Origin: Mesorhizobium sp. B2-4-15
Lineage (GTDB): Bacteria; Pseudomonadota; Alphaproteobacteria; Rhizobiales; Rhizobiaceae
Assembly (NCBI RefSeq): GCF_006658505.1
Contig: NZ_VFUZ01000005.1
Span: 124,001 to 188,000, forward strand
Direction of reading: 5' to 3'
DNA length: 64,000 bases
Part shown: in pieces, positions 54,774 to 63,252 of the stretch
Numbering within the stretch: position 1 is the first letter of the stretch
Layout: the number at the start of each line of letters is the position of its first letter
Made by a program: the position numbers and the translations under genes
The notes under the pieces: model-generated
What the model was told of the DNA's origin: nothing
The model's database searches: none
What the model saw: only the letters and a program-made list of their open reading frames with translations

Positions 54774-55841
54774 TTAGCTCGCCATCACCTTGTCATGGGG
54801 ACGGTCGGCACTTAAGGCCGCCCCGTGCACGACCAGCGCCGTCATGATCTCGGCGGCGGTGAGTGCGGCGATGACCGGCGGGCGCTTGTCCTTGACGGCA
54901 TCGCCGCCGATCGGCGAGACGAGGCGAGCGAATTCGGCCTCCGCGCCATCCGCCGACTTCAGGAACCAGTTCCTGAATGTGGCTTTCTTGGTCTTCGAGC
55001 CGATCATGCCGACATAGGCCGCGTCGTCGCGTTTCAGCGCTTCGGCGACGATCAGGAAATCGAGCGCATGGTCATGGGTGAGGATGGCGAAGGCGGTGCC
55101 GGCCGGGGCGTTGCGCACCTCGGCCTCGGGCATCGGGGTCAGCCGAGTTTCCACGGTTTCCGGCATGCCTTCCAGCGCCTCGGCGCGTGTCTCGATGACG
55201 ACGCCGTGTACGGGAAGAAGCGCTACCGTCGACGCCAGCGCCTGGCCGACATGGCCGCCACCGAAGATATAGACATGCGGCAGATGCGCCTCCTCGGCTT
55301 CGGCGGCCGCCACCAATTCGGCGGCGAGTGCGGCATCGACCAGCCGGATCAGCACCTCCACGCGCCCGCCGCAGCATTGGCCGATCTCCGGCCCCAGCGG
55401 CACATCCAGCGTAGCGCGGACTTCGTCGACTTCGATGCGGGTTCCCCTCCCCCTCGAGGGGAGGGTGGCGGCGAAGCCGCCGGGTGGGGTCGTCGCGGCG
55501 CGGCCTCTCTCCCCCCTTGAGGGGGAGATGTCGGCGAAGCCGACAGAGGGGGTCGTTGCAGCAGTGCTCGACGTAGCGGTGGTGCCTCCTGCGAGGACCC
55601 CCTCTGGCCGCTTCGCGGCCATCTCCCCCTCGAGGGGGGAGATGAGCATCTGCCTGGCCCTGTCGATGGCCATATATTCAAGCTGGCCGCCGCCGATGGT
55701 GCCAAAGATCGCCGTTTGCGAGACGAGCATGAAAGCGCCCTTCTCGCGTGGCGTCGAGCCTTTTGTCCCGGCTACCTCGACCAGGGCAAGCCGGCCGGCG
55801 CCGCCGAGAAAGGCTTTCAGGCTTTGCACTTTCGAGTTCAT
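54774..55841 (-). CDS. xdhC: Xanthine dehydrogenase maturation protein XdhC with repeat insertion
   Basis: XdhC binds molybdenum cofactor, adds sulfur with a desulfurase, and loads XdhAB. N-terminal VEVAGTKGSTPREKGAFMLVS and IGGGQLEYMAIDRARQML are normal. CCGG at about 155-158 and the Rossmann part HVYIFGGGHVGQALASTVA follow. Between residues about 67 and 132 lies an atypical stretch of about 66 residues (ISPLEGEMAAKRPEG, SVGFADISPSRGERG, PPGGFAATLPSRGRG) encoded by palindromic repeats at 55445-55643. The protein is therefore about 355 instead of roughly 285 residues. The reading frame is open throughout. Activity cannot be judged from sequence. Confidence 0.87.
   Translation of the reverse strand: MNSKVQSLKAFLGGAGRLALVEVAGTKGSTPREKGAFMLVSQTAIFGTIGGGQLEYMAIDRARQMLISPLEGEMAAKRPEGVLAGGTTATSSTAATTPSVGFADISPSRGERGRAATTPPGGFAATLPSRGRGTRIEVDEVRATLDVPLGPEIGQCCGGRVEVLIRLVDAALAAELVAAAEAEEAHLPHVYIFGGGHVGQALASTVALLPVHGVVIETRAEALEGMPETVETRLTPMPEAEVRNAPAGTAFAILTHDHALDFLIVAEALKRDDAAYVGMIGSKTKKATFRNWFLKSADGAEAEFARLVSPIGGDAVKDKRPPVIAALTAAEIMTALVVHGAALSADRPHDKVMAS
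55445..55643. repeat. Palindromic repeat block inside xdhC
   Basis: Three related elements lie here: about 55443-55492 (CCCCCTCGAGGGG, GGCGGCGAAGCCGCC), 55507-55555 (CCCCTTGAGGGGGAGATG, TCGGCGAAGCCGA, AGAGGGGG) and 55596-55645 (GACCCCCTCTGG, CCGCTTCGCGG, CATCTCCCCCTCGAGGGG). They preserve the xdhC frame, encode Ser/Pro/Gly-rich peptides, and are related to the element at 58310-58355. Confidence 0.8.
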
Positions 55842-55912
55842 GGCTCACGTTCCCGCACAGGGAATACAGGGAATATAGGGTTTTCGGCTGGGATTGCACG
55901 TTTGCCGGGCCT

Positions 55913-58279
55913 TCACTCGCCGGTCTTGACCTCGTTCTTCAGCCGCTCGATCGCCATCAGCACGCGCTCCGGCGTTGCCGGCGCATCGAGACGCGGGCAG
56001 ATCTTATGGTCAGCGACGCTGGCAACCGCGTCGGACAGCGCGTGCAGGACCGCCATGCCATGCGGCAGCGGCGGCTCGCCCACCGCCTTGGAGCGATGGA
56101 TGGTCGGCTCATAGGCTTGCGACCAGTCGGTCAGCGCCACGTTGAAAATCTTCGGGCGATCCGACGCCAGCGGGATCTTGTAGGTCGACGGCGCGTGCGT
56201 GCGCAGCCGGCCCTTGTCATCCCACCACAATTCCTCCGTCGTCAGCCAGCCCATGCCTTGGATGAACCCGCCTTCGACCTGGCCGATGTCGATGGCCCGG
56301 TTCAACGAACGGCCGCAATCGTGCAGGATGTCGGCGCGCTCGACGACATATTCGCCAGTCAGCGTGTCGACCGACACTTCCGCGCAGGCCGCGCCATAGG
56401 CGTAGTAATAGAAGGCGTGGCCCTGGCCCTTGCTACGGTCCCAATGGATTTTCGGCGTCTTGTAGAACCCTGCGGCCGAAAGCTGAACACGCGCAATATA
56501 GGCCTGCTTGACCAGATCGTTGAAGCTGATCTCCTGGTTGCCAATGCGAACGCGATTGGGCAGGAACACCACCTGGTCGACCGGAACCTGGTATTTTTCC
56601 GCGGCAAAGTCGGTCAGACGCTGGCGAATCTGCCGGGCGGCGTTCTGCGCCGCCATACCGTTGAGGTCGGCGCCCGAGGACGCCGCCGTCGGCGCGGTGT
56701 TCGGCACCTTGGCGGTGGTGGTGGCGGTGATCTTCACCCGGTCGAGGTCGATCTGGAATTCTTCCGCAACGACCTGCGCCACCTTGAGGTGCAGGCCCTG
56801 GCCCATTTCGGTGCCGCCATGGTTCATGTGCACCGAACCGTCGGCGTAGACATGGACCAGCGCGCCGGCCTGGTTGGATTCTGTCTTGGTGAAGGAGATG
56901 CCGAACTTCACCGGCGTCAGCGCCAGGCCGCGCTTGATGAAACGGCTGTTGGCGTTGAAGGCCGAAATTTCGCGCCGGCGCCGCGCGTAACCGGCACTTT
57001 CCTCGAGTTCGGCGACGATGCGCTGGATGATGCAATCCTCGACCTTCTGGTGATAGGGCGTGACGTTGCGGCTGCCGATCGCCTCCATCGGGTCGTAGAA
57101 ATTCAGCTTGCGGATCTCGAGCGGATCCTTGCCGACAGCGAAAGCCACCTCGTCGATGACCCGCTCGGCGCCGACCATGCCTTGCGGGCCGCCGAAACCG
57201 CGAAAGGCGGTGTTGGAGACGGTGTTGGTGTAGAGCGGCGCCGATTTGGCCAGCACGTTCGGATAGAAATAGGCGTTGTCGCAGTGGAACAGCGCACGAT
57301 CGCCGACCGGCCCGGACAGGTCGGCCGAGAAGCCGCAGCGCAAGGCATAGGTGAAGTCGACGCCGAGAATATTGCCCTCGTCGTCGAAGCCGACCTCATA
57401 GTCGATGACGAAATCGTGCCGTTTGCCAGTAGCGGTCATGTCCTCGTCACGGTCGAGGCGGATCTTGACCGCGCGCTTCAGCTTCTTGGCGGCGATCGCG
57501 GCAATCGCCGCGCACTGGTTGGCCTGCGTTTCCTTGCCGCCGAAGCCGCCCCCCATGCGGCGGACTTCCACAGTCACAGCGTGGCTCGGCACGCCGAGCG
57601 TGTGGGCGACCAGATGCTGCGTCTCGCTCGGCCCCTGGGTAGAGCAATAGACGATCACCTCGTCATCCTCGCCGGGGATTGCCAGCGACACCTGGCCTTC
57701 GAGATAGAAGTGATCCTGGCCGCCAAGCCACATTCGGTTCTTGATGCGGCGGGGCGCTGCCGCGATCGCCGTGGCCGCATCGCCGCGGCGCAAGACCAGC
57801 GGCGTGGTCACCTGCTTGTCGTTGACCGGATCGAGATCCCAGATGCCGATCACGGCGGGCAGTTCTTCATACTCGATCCTGGCCAGGCGCGCCGCGCGGC
57901 GCGCGGCCTCGCGCGTCTCGCCAATCACGGCGAAGATCGGCTGGCCGAAGAACTGCACCTTGCCTTCCGCAAGCACCGGATCGTCATGCATGTTGCTGGG
58001 CGAGACGTCATTCTCGCCGGGCACGTCGGCATAGGTCAGGACGTCGACGACGCCAGCGGCGGTCCGCACCGCCGACAGGTCGACACTCCTGAGGATGCCG
58101 TGCGCCACCTTGGACAGGCCGAGGCCGACATGCAGCGTGCCGGCCGGTTCCGGCATGTCGTCGATATAGATGGCTGTTCCGCTGACATGTTTGTGCGCGG
58201 AATCGTGGCGCTGGTCGGTGGCGACGCCGCCGGTGATCTTTTCGGCCTTGAGGTTGGGGGCAGCGTGCTTGTTCATCAT
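55913..58279 (-). CDS. xdhB: Xanthine dehydrogenase molybdopterin-binding subunit
   Basis: This 788-residue protein is the molybdenum-cofactor subunit. The N-terminus has HVSGTAIYIDDMPEP and the Moco loops GGGFGGKETQ, FRGFGGPQGM and HMNHGGTEMGQGLHLK. The active-site glutamate is expected in the GVGEPPLP-like region, seen here as KAVGEPPLPHGMAVLHAL near the C-terminus. It catalyses hydroxylation of hypoxanthine and xanthine. It follows xdhA on the minus strand after a 114-bp gap that holds a nested palindrome; xdhC follows it. Confidence 0.95.
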   Translation of the reverse strand: MMNKHAAPNLKAEKITGGVATDQRHDSAHKHVSGTAIYIDDMPEPAGTLHVGLGLSKVAHGILRSVDLSAVRTAAGVVDVLTYADVPGENDVSPSNMHDDPVLAEGKVQFFGQPIFAVIGETREAARRAARLARIEYEELPAVIGIWDLDPVNDKQVTTPLVLRRGDAATAIAAAPRRIKNRMWLGGQDHFYLEGQVSLAIPGEDDEVIVYCSTQGPSETQHLVAHTLGVPSHAVTVEVRRMGGGFGGKETQANQCAAIAAIAAKKLKRAVKIRLDRDEDMTATGKRHDFVIDYEVGFDDEGNILGVDFTYALRCGFSADLSGPVGDRALFHCDNAYFYPNVLAKSAPLYTNTVSNTAFRGFGGPQGMVGAERVIDEVAFAVGKDPLEIRKLNFYDPMEAIGSRNVTPYHQKVEDCIIQRIVAELEESAGYARRRREISAFNANSRFIKRGLALTPVKFGISFTKTESNQAGALVHVYADGSVHMNHGGTEMGQGLHLKVAQVVAEEFQIDLDRVKITATTTAKVPNTAPTAASSGADLNGMAAQNAARQIRQRLTDFAAEKYQVPVDQVVFLPNRVRIGNQEISFNDLVKQAYIARVQLSAAGFYKTPKIHWDRSKGQGHAFYYYAYGAACAEVSVDTLTGEYVVERADILHDCGRSLNRAIDIGQVEGGFIQGMGWLTTEELWWDDKGRLRTHAPSTYKIPLASDRPKIFNVALTDWSQAYEPTIHRSKAVGEPPLPHGMAVLHALSDAVASVADHKICPRLDAPATPERVLMAIERLKNEVKTGE

Positions 58280-58309
58280 GCCGCCTCGGTGAAGTGGTGT
58301 TCTGTCACA

Positions 58310-58355
58310 CCCCCCTCTGGCCTGCCGGAGAGATGTCCGGCAGGACAGAGGGGGG
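58310..58355. repeat. Nested palindrome between xdhA and xdhB
   Basis: Outer arms CCCCCCTCT/AGAGGGGGG (58310-58318, 58347-58355) and inner arms CCTGCCGGA/TCCGGCAGG (58321-58329, 58336-58344) form a nested perfect palindrome around GAGATG. It belongs with the elements inside xdhC and may terminate or stabilise the operon transcript. Confidence 0.8.
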
Positions 58356-58393
58356 TGGGAAGGAATGAGGCATTCGGCATCATCGTCGTCATC

Positions 58394-59875
58394 TCACGCC
58401 GCCTCGTATCTTGAAACCTGAATCGGCTCGCTTGTGCCGCTGGTCTCGGCAAAGAACCGCAAGAGAAGATTACGAGCCGCCAGAGCCCGGTATTCGGCGC
58501 TTGCCCGCATATCGGTCAGCGGCGTGAAATCCCTGGCGTATTCGGCCATTGCCGCCTCGACCGTGTCTTCCGTCCACGGCTTGCCCAGCAATGCCTGTTC
58601 GACGGCCGAGGCACGCTTCGGCGTTGCCGCCATGCCGCCATAGGCGATGCGCACATCCGCGACCGTGCCGTCCTTGGCCAGTGTCAGGAAAAAGGCGCCG
58701 AGTGCCGCCGTGATGTCCTCGTCGCGGCGCTTCGTGATTTTATAGACGGCGAATTTCGTGTCCTTGGCCGGCACAGGAACGTGCACGGCCTCGACGAATT
58801 CACCGGCCTGCCGGTCCTGCCTGCCATAGGCGATGAAGAAGGTCTCCAGCGGGATCGTGCGCCGCTTGTCGCCCTTGCGCAGTGTCAGCCGCGCGCCAAG
58901 CGCGATGAAAGGCGGCGGTGTGTCGCCGATCGGCGAGCCGTTGGCGATGTTGCCGCCGATGGTGCCCATGTTGCGCACCTGTTCGCCGCCGATGCGGTCA
59001 AACAGCGGCCCGAGCGCCGGGATGCGTTTCGACAGCGTCGAGAAGGCTTCGGTGTAGGTGACGCCGGCGCCGATCGATATGATGCCGTCATCTTCCGAAA
59101 TGGTGCAAAGCCCGTCGAGATCGCCGATGAAGATCACCGGCGAGATGTCGCGCATGTGCTTGGTCACCCATAGGCCGACGTCGGTTGAGCCGGCGACGAT
59201 GGTGGCGCCGGGTTCCTTGTCCAGCATCGCAGCGAAATCATCGACATCGGCCGGCACCACCAGCCGCGCCTTGCCAGCGCCGATCTCGACACGGGCGCCA
59301 TCATGCATGGCCTCAAGTCTCGCCGTGATCATCTCGCGCTCCGCCGCCAGCGGATCCTTGGCCGCCTTGCCATAGCTGGAGATGGCGTGCGCGGCGCGCA
59401 TGATCGCCTCGTAGCCGGTGCAGCGGCAGAGGTTTCCTTGCAAAGCCTTTTCGATCGCCGCATCCGATGGGTCCGGCGACTTCATCCACAGCCCATAGAG
59501 CGACATGACGAAACCCGGGGTGCAGAAGCCGCATTGCGAGCCGTGGAAATCGACCATCGCCTGCTGGACGGGATGCAACTGGCCAGGTTCCCCGCGCAGA
59601 TGCTCGACGGTGACGACATGGGTGCCGTCGAGCGAGCCAAGAAAGCGGATGCAGGCATTGACGCTTTCATAGACCAGGCCGTCGGCCGAAAGCTTGCCGA
59701 CCAGCACGGTGCAGGCACCGCAATCGCCCTCCGCGCAACCTTCCTTGGTGCCGCGCAGCGAGCGGTCAAGCCGAAGCCAATCGAGCAATGTCGCGTCAGG
59801 CGCCACGGACGACAGCACGACGTCCCTGCCGTTGAGGATGAAGCGGATCTCGTTGCGGATACTGACCTTGGCCAT
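58394..59875 (-). CDS. xdhA: Xanthine dehydrogenase iron-sulfur/FAD subunit
   Basis: This 493-residue small subunit has an N-terminal 2Fe-2S domain (GCAEGDCGACTVLVG), a second 2Fe-2S domain (QCGFCTPGFVMSLYGL and CRCTGYEAI), and an FAD domain with IVAGSTDVGLWVTK and GGNIANGSPIGDTPP. It passes electrons from the molybdenum subunit to NAD+. It starts 3 bp after the uraH stop, so uraH-xdhA-xdhB-xdhC is one minus-strand operon. Confidence 0.95.
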   Translation of the reverse strand: MAKVSIRNEIRFILNGRDVVLSSVAPDATLLDWLRLDRSLRGTKEGCAEGDCGACTVLVGKLSADGLVYESVNACIRFLGSLDGTHVVTVEHLRGEPGQLHPVQQAMVDFHGSQCGFCTPGFVMSLYGLWMKSPDPSDAAIEKALQGNLCRCTGYEAIMRAAHAISSYGKAAKDPLAAEREMITARLEAMHDGARVEIGAGKARLVVPADVDDFAAMLDKEPGATIVAGSTDVGLWVTKHMRDISPVIFIGDLDGLCTISEDDGIISIGAGVTYTEAFSTLSKRIPALGPLFDRIGGEQVRNMGTIGGNIANGSPIGDTPPPFIALGARLTLRKGDKRRTIPLETFFIAYGRQDRQAGEFVEAVHVPVPAKDTKFAVYKITKRRDEDITAALGAFFLTLAKDGTVADVRIAYGGMAATPKRASAVEQALLGKPWTEDTVEAAMAEYARDFTPLTDMRASAEYRALAARNLLLRFFAETSGTSEPIQVSRYEAA

Positions 59876-59878
59876 GCC

Positions 59879-60253
59879 TCAACTCCCCCTGTAGGTCGAA
59901 TAGCCGTAGGGCGAGATCAGCAATGGTACATGATAATGCACCGCCTCCGCCATGCCGAAGCGGATCGGCACGCTATCGAGGAAGGCCGGCTTCGGCAGTT
60001 TCGTGCCCTGGCCGCGCAGATAATCGCCTGCCGCGAACACCAGCTCGTATTCACCGGCGCGGAATTCACTGCCTGCGAGCAGCGGCGCGTCGCAGCGGCC
60101 GTCGGCATTGGTGGTAACTGTCTTCAGATGTGCCCGCGCGTCGCCGTCGAGACGGTAGAGCGAAATCGACAATCCCGCCGCCGGCTTGCCGGTGGCGGTG
60201 TCCAGGACGTGCGTTGTCAGACGACCGCCATCGGCTTTCGACGTTTCTGCCAT
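59879..60253 (-). CDS. uraH: 5-hydroxyisourate hydrolase
   Basis: This 124-residue transthyretin-like enzyme hydrolyses 5-hydroxyisourate, the PuuD product. It has [24 protein letters not shown] at the N-terminus and ends with the hallmark YRGS motif ([11 protein letters not shown]). The N-terminal nine residues precede the family core and may include an alternative start. The operon promoter is in the 203 bp shared with the divergent puuE/uraD gene. Confidence 0.95.
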   Translation of the reverse strand: MAETSKADGGRLTTHVLDTATGKPAAGLSISLYRLDGDARAHLKTVTTNADGRCDAPLLAGSEFRAGEYELVFAAGDYLRGQGTKLPKPAFLDSVPIRFGMAEAVHYHVPLLISPYGYSTYRGS

Positions 60254-60456
60254 TGGCCGCCTCCCATTTTTCGGTACACACGAATGGCCCGGTACAATCG
60301 AGTATTACTGACGAATTGTGCGCCAATTAAAGGCGATGCATAAGTCCCGGTCGAGCGGAGTGCGACAAAAACACTTTCAAAAATTTTCGGGGGAATGCGA
60401 GAAGCACCCTTTCGATATCCTGATCACACTTCGGGCCATGCCCGGCGGGAGGGACG
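60254..60456. promoter_or_regulatory. Divergent regulatory region of the purine operons
   Basis: This 203-bp region should hold the promoters of uraH-xdhABC (leftward) and puuE/uraD-allE-allA (rightward). An AATTG/CAATT dyad with a 5-nt centre lies at 60314-60328, a possible binding site for a LysR or other regulator. I see no other clear operator. Confidence 0.45.
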
Positions 60457-61875
60457 ATGCGTTACACCAGGGACATGCGCGGCTATGGAGCCAATCCGCC
60501 GGATCCGAAATGGCCTGGCGGTGCCCATGTCGCCGTGCAGTTCGTCGTCAACTACGAAGAGGGCGGCGAGAACTGCGTTCTGCATGGGGATAAGGCCTCG
60601 GAAGCCTTCCTATCGGAGATCGTCGGCGCCGCGGCGTGGCTCGGCCAGCGCCACTGGAACATGGAATCGATCTACGAATATGGCGCCCGCGCCGGCTTCT
60701 GGCGGCTGCTGCGGCTGTTTAGCGAGGCCGAGGTCCCCGTGACCTGCTATGGCGTCGCCACCGCGCTGGCGCGCTCGCCGGACCAGGTTACGGCCATGCA
60801 GGAAGCCGGCTGGGAGATCGCCTCGCATGGGCTGAGATGGATCGACTACCGCGACCACAGTGGCGAAGACGAGCGCCGCGACCTCGAAGCGGCGATCAAA
60901 CTGCACTACGAGGTGACCGGCCAGCGCCCGACCGGCTGGTATACGGGCCGCACTTCGGTAAACACAGTGCGCCTGGTGGCTGAAGAAGGCGGCTTCGACT
61001 ATGTGTCGGACACCTATGACGACGAGCTGCCCTACTGGTTCGAGCATGAGGGCGGCACGCAGCTCATCATCCCCTATACACTCGACGCCAACGACATGCG
61101 CTTCGCCACGCCGCAGGGCTTCAATTCAGGCGACCAGTTCTACGCTTATCTGAAGGACAGTTTCGACACGCTCTATGCCGAGGGCAAGGCCGGGCGGCCG
61201 CGCATGATGAATATCGGCCTGCACTGCCGCCTCGTCGGGCGGCCGGGCCGGGTGGCGGCGCTGAAGCGTTTCGTCGACTATGTGAAATCGCACGACAAGG
61301 TCTGGCTGGCGCGGCGCATCGATATCGCCCACCATTGGCAAGAGAACCATCCCTACAGGCCGGCAGCACTCAGACCATCGAAGATGGAGTTCGAAACGTT
61401 CGTGCACGCCTTTGGCGGCGTGTTCGAGCATTCGCCCTGGATCGCGGAGCGGGCCTACGAACTGGAGCTCGGCCCGGCGCACGATACATCAGGCGGCCTG
61501 CACAATGCGCTCTGCCGTGTCTTCCGTGCCGCAAGTGAAACCGAGCGGCTCGGCGTGCTCAACGCCCATCCCGACCTTGCCGGCAAGCTGGCCAAGGCCA
61601 AGCGGCTGACGGCGGAATCGACCCGGGAGCAGGCGTCGGCCGGCCTCGACGCGCTGACCGACAAGGAACGCGAGCTGTTCTCCAAGCTCAACGCCGCCTA
61701 CGTCACCACCTTCGGCTTCCCCTTCATCATCGCGGTGAAGGGCAAGACCAAGGAGGAAATCCTGGCGGAATTCGAGGCGCGCATCGGCAACAGCCGCAGC
61801 GTGGAATTCGAGACCGCCTGCAAACAGGTCGAGCGCATCGCGCTGCTCCGCCTCAGGGACATGCTACCGCAATAG
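60457..61875 (+). CDS. puuE: Allantoinase PuuE fused to OHCU decarboxylase UraD
   Basis: This 472-residue fusion has a polysaccharide-deacetylase-type allantoinase domain at residues 1-305 (VAVQFVVNYEEGGENCVLHGD, EIASHGLRWIDY) and an OHCU decarboxylase domain at about 310-472 (FGGVFEHSPWIAE, LNAHPDLAGKLA with the catalytic histidine, TFGFPFIIAVKG). UraD decarboxylates OHCU to S-allantoin, and PuuE opens allantoin to allantoate, so one protein covers two consecutive steps. Start ATG at 60457 follows GGGAGG by 5 bases. allE follows after 10 bp. Confidence 0.95.
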   Translation: MRYTRDMRGYGANPPDPKWPGGAHVAVQFVVNYEEGGENCVLHGDKASEAFLSEIVGAAAWLGQRHWNMESIYEYGARAGFWRLLRLFSEAEVPVTCYGVATALARSPDQVTAMQEAGWEIASHGLRWIDYRDHSGEDERRDLEAAIKLHYEVTGQRPTGWYTGRTSVNTVRLVAEEGGFDYVSDTYDDELPYWFEHEGGTQLIIPYTLDANDMRFATPQGFNSGDQFYAYLKDSFDTLYAEGKAGRPRMMNIGLHCRLVGRPGRVAALKRFVDYVKSHDKVWLARRIDIAHHWQENHPYRPAALRPSKMEFETFVHAFGGVFEHSPWIAERAYELELGPAHDTSGGLHNALCRVFRAASETERLGVLNAHPDLAGKLAKAKRLTAESTREQASAGLDALTDKERELFSKLNAAYVTTFGFPFIIAVKGKTKEEILAEFEARIGNSRSVEFETACKQVERIALLRLRDMLPQ

Positions 61876-61885
61876 GTTTGAACCC

Positions 61886-62749
61886 ATGGATACGATCAGG
61901 ATGCCCGAGCGCACCTACTACGCACCGCATGGCGGCCATTCCGGCCAGACCGAGCTTTTGACGGGCCGCGCCGTCTTCACCGAGGCCTATGCCGTCATTC
62001 CCAAAGGCGTGATGCAGGACATCGTCACCAGCGCCTTGCCATTCTGGGACAAGACCCGCGTCTGGATATTGTCGCGCCCGCTGTCCGGTTTTGCCGAGAC
62101 GTTTTCGCAATACATTGTCGAGGTCGCGCCCGGCGGCGGCAGCGACAAGCCCGAGCCCGATGCCGCCGCCGAGGGCGCCCTGTTCGTGGTCGAGGGCGAA
62201 CTGACGGTTGTGCTCGCCGGCAAGAAGCATAGCTTAAGGCCCGGCGGCTTTGCCTTCCTGCCGCCAGCCAGCGGCTGGACGGTTCGCAACGAGGCCAAGG
62301 CTGCCGCTCGTTTCCACTGGATTCGCAAGGCTTACGAGGTGGTCGACGGTCTCGACACGCCGGAAGCCTTCTTCGCCAACGAGCAGGAGATCGCGCCGAC
62401 GCCGATGCCCGGCACCGAGGGCCGCTGGGCAACGACGCGCTTCGTCGACCCCGCCGATCTGCGCCATGACATGCACATGACCATCGTCACACTCGAGCCC
62501 GGCGCCGTCATCCCGTTTGCCGAGACGCATGTCATGGAGCACGGCCTTTATGTGCTCGAAGGCAAGGCCGTCTATCGCCTCAACCAGGACTGGGTCGAGG
62601 TCGAGGCCGGCGACTATATGTGGCTGCGCGCTTTCTGCCCGCAGGCTTGCTACGCCGGCGGCCCCGGCAAATTCCGCTATCTGCTCTATAAGGACGTCAA
62701 CCGGCACGCCAAGCTCGGCGGGGCTGATATCGGCGGTCGCGCGCGGTGA
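61886..62749 (+). CDS. allE: (S)-ureidoglycine aminohydrolase
   Basis: This 287-residue bicupin releases ammonia from ureidoglycine to give S-ureidoglycolate. It has two cupin halves: MPERTYYAPHGGHSGQTELL leads into the first, and the second holds the metal pocket PFAETHVMEHGLYVLEGKAVYRLN. Family members bind manganese. It needs ureidoglycine from an allantoate amidohydrolase (AllC) that is not in the window. The allA start overlaps its stop by four bases. Confidence 0.93.
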   Translation: MDTIRMPERTYYAPHGGHSGQTELLTGRAVFTEAYAVIPKGVMQDIVTSALPFWDKTRVWILSRPLSGFAETFSQYIVEVAPGGGSDKPEPDAAAEGALFVVEGELTVVLAGKKHSLRPGGFAFLPPASGWTVRNEAKAAARFHWIRKAYEVVDGLDTPEAFFANEQEIAPTPMPGTEGRWATTRFVDPADLRHDMHMTIVTLEPGAVIPFAETHVMEHGLYVLEGKAVYRLNQDWVEVEAGDYMWLRAFCPQACYAGGPGKFRYLLYKDVNRHAKLGGADIGGRAR

Positions 62750-63252
62750 CCCGCATCACGGCCCGGCCGTTGACCCGAGAGGCCTTTGCCGGGTTCGGCG
62801 ACGTCATCGACATGGGCGGCGACAACCACTATCCGATCAATGGCGGTAAGGCCGAGCGCTACCATGCTCTGGCGACCGCCGAAGCGACAGGGCCGAACGC
62901 CAGCGTGCTGATCTCGATGGTGCGTGGCACGCCTTACGAGATGCCGCTGAAGCTGACCATGGTCGAGCGCCACCCCTTCGGCAGCCAGGCGTTCATTCCG
63001 CTGTCGCCGCGCCCGTTCCTCGTGGTCGTCTGCCATGACGGCAAGGAAGGCCCAGGCGAGCCGCACGCCTTCATCACCGCGCCCGGACAAGGCATCAACT
63101 ATTCCCGCAATCTCTGGCATGGCGTGCTGACGCCGATCGGCGAGCCTCAGGATTTCCTGATCGTCGACCGCGGCGGCGACGGCTCAAACCTCGAGGAATT
63201 CCATTTCTCGCACGCCTATGAGATCCATCTTCCCGACGAGACCCAGTCATGA
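62746..63252 (+). CDS. allA: Ureidoglycolate lyase
   Basis: This 168-residue cupin-like enzyme splits ureidoglycolate into glyoxylate and urea. It shows AFAGFGDVIDM, SMVRGTPYEMPLKLTMVERHPFGSQAFIPL and GQGINYSRNLWHGVLTPIG, all diagnostic. It begins with GTG, overlapping the allE stop (GTGA), and its own stop overlaps the next ATG. Glyoxylate from this step could be converted to glycerate and then phosphorylated by the kinase at 46772-48037. Confidence 0.94.
   Translation: MTRITARPLTREAFAGFGDVIDMGGDNHYPINGGKAERYHALATAEATGPNASVLISMVRGTPYEMPLKLTMVERHPFGSQAFIPLSPRPFLVVVCHDGKEGPGEPHAFITAPGQGINYSRNLWHGVLTPIGEPQDFLIVDRGGDGSNLEEFHFSHAYEIHLPDETQS

Noticed and set aside
55748..58414. Plus-strand open frame of 888 codons opposite xdhB and part of xdhC
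   Set aside because: Antisense shadow of conserved xanthine dehydrogenase sequence; no family motif or ribosome binding site.
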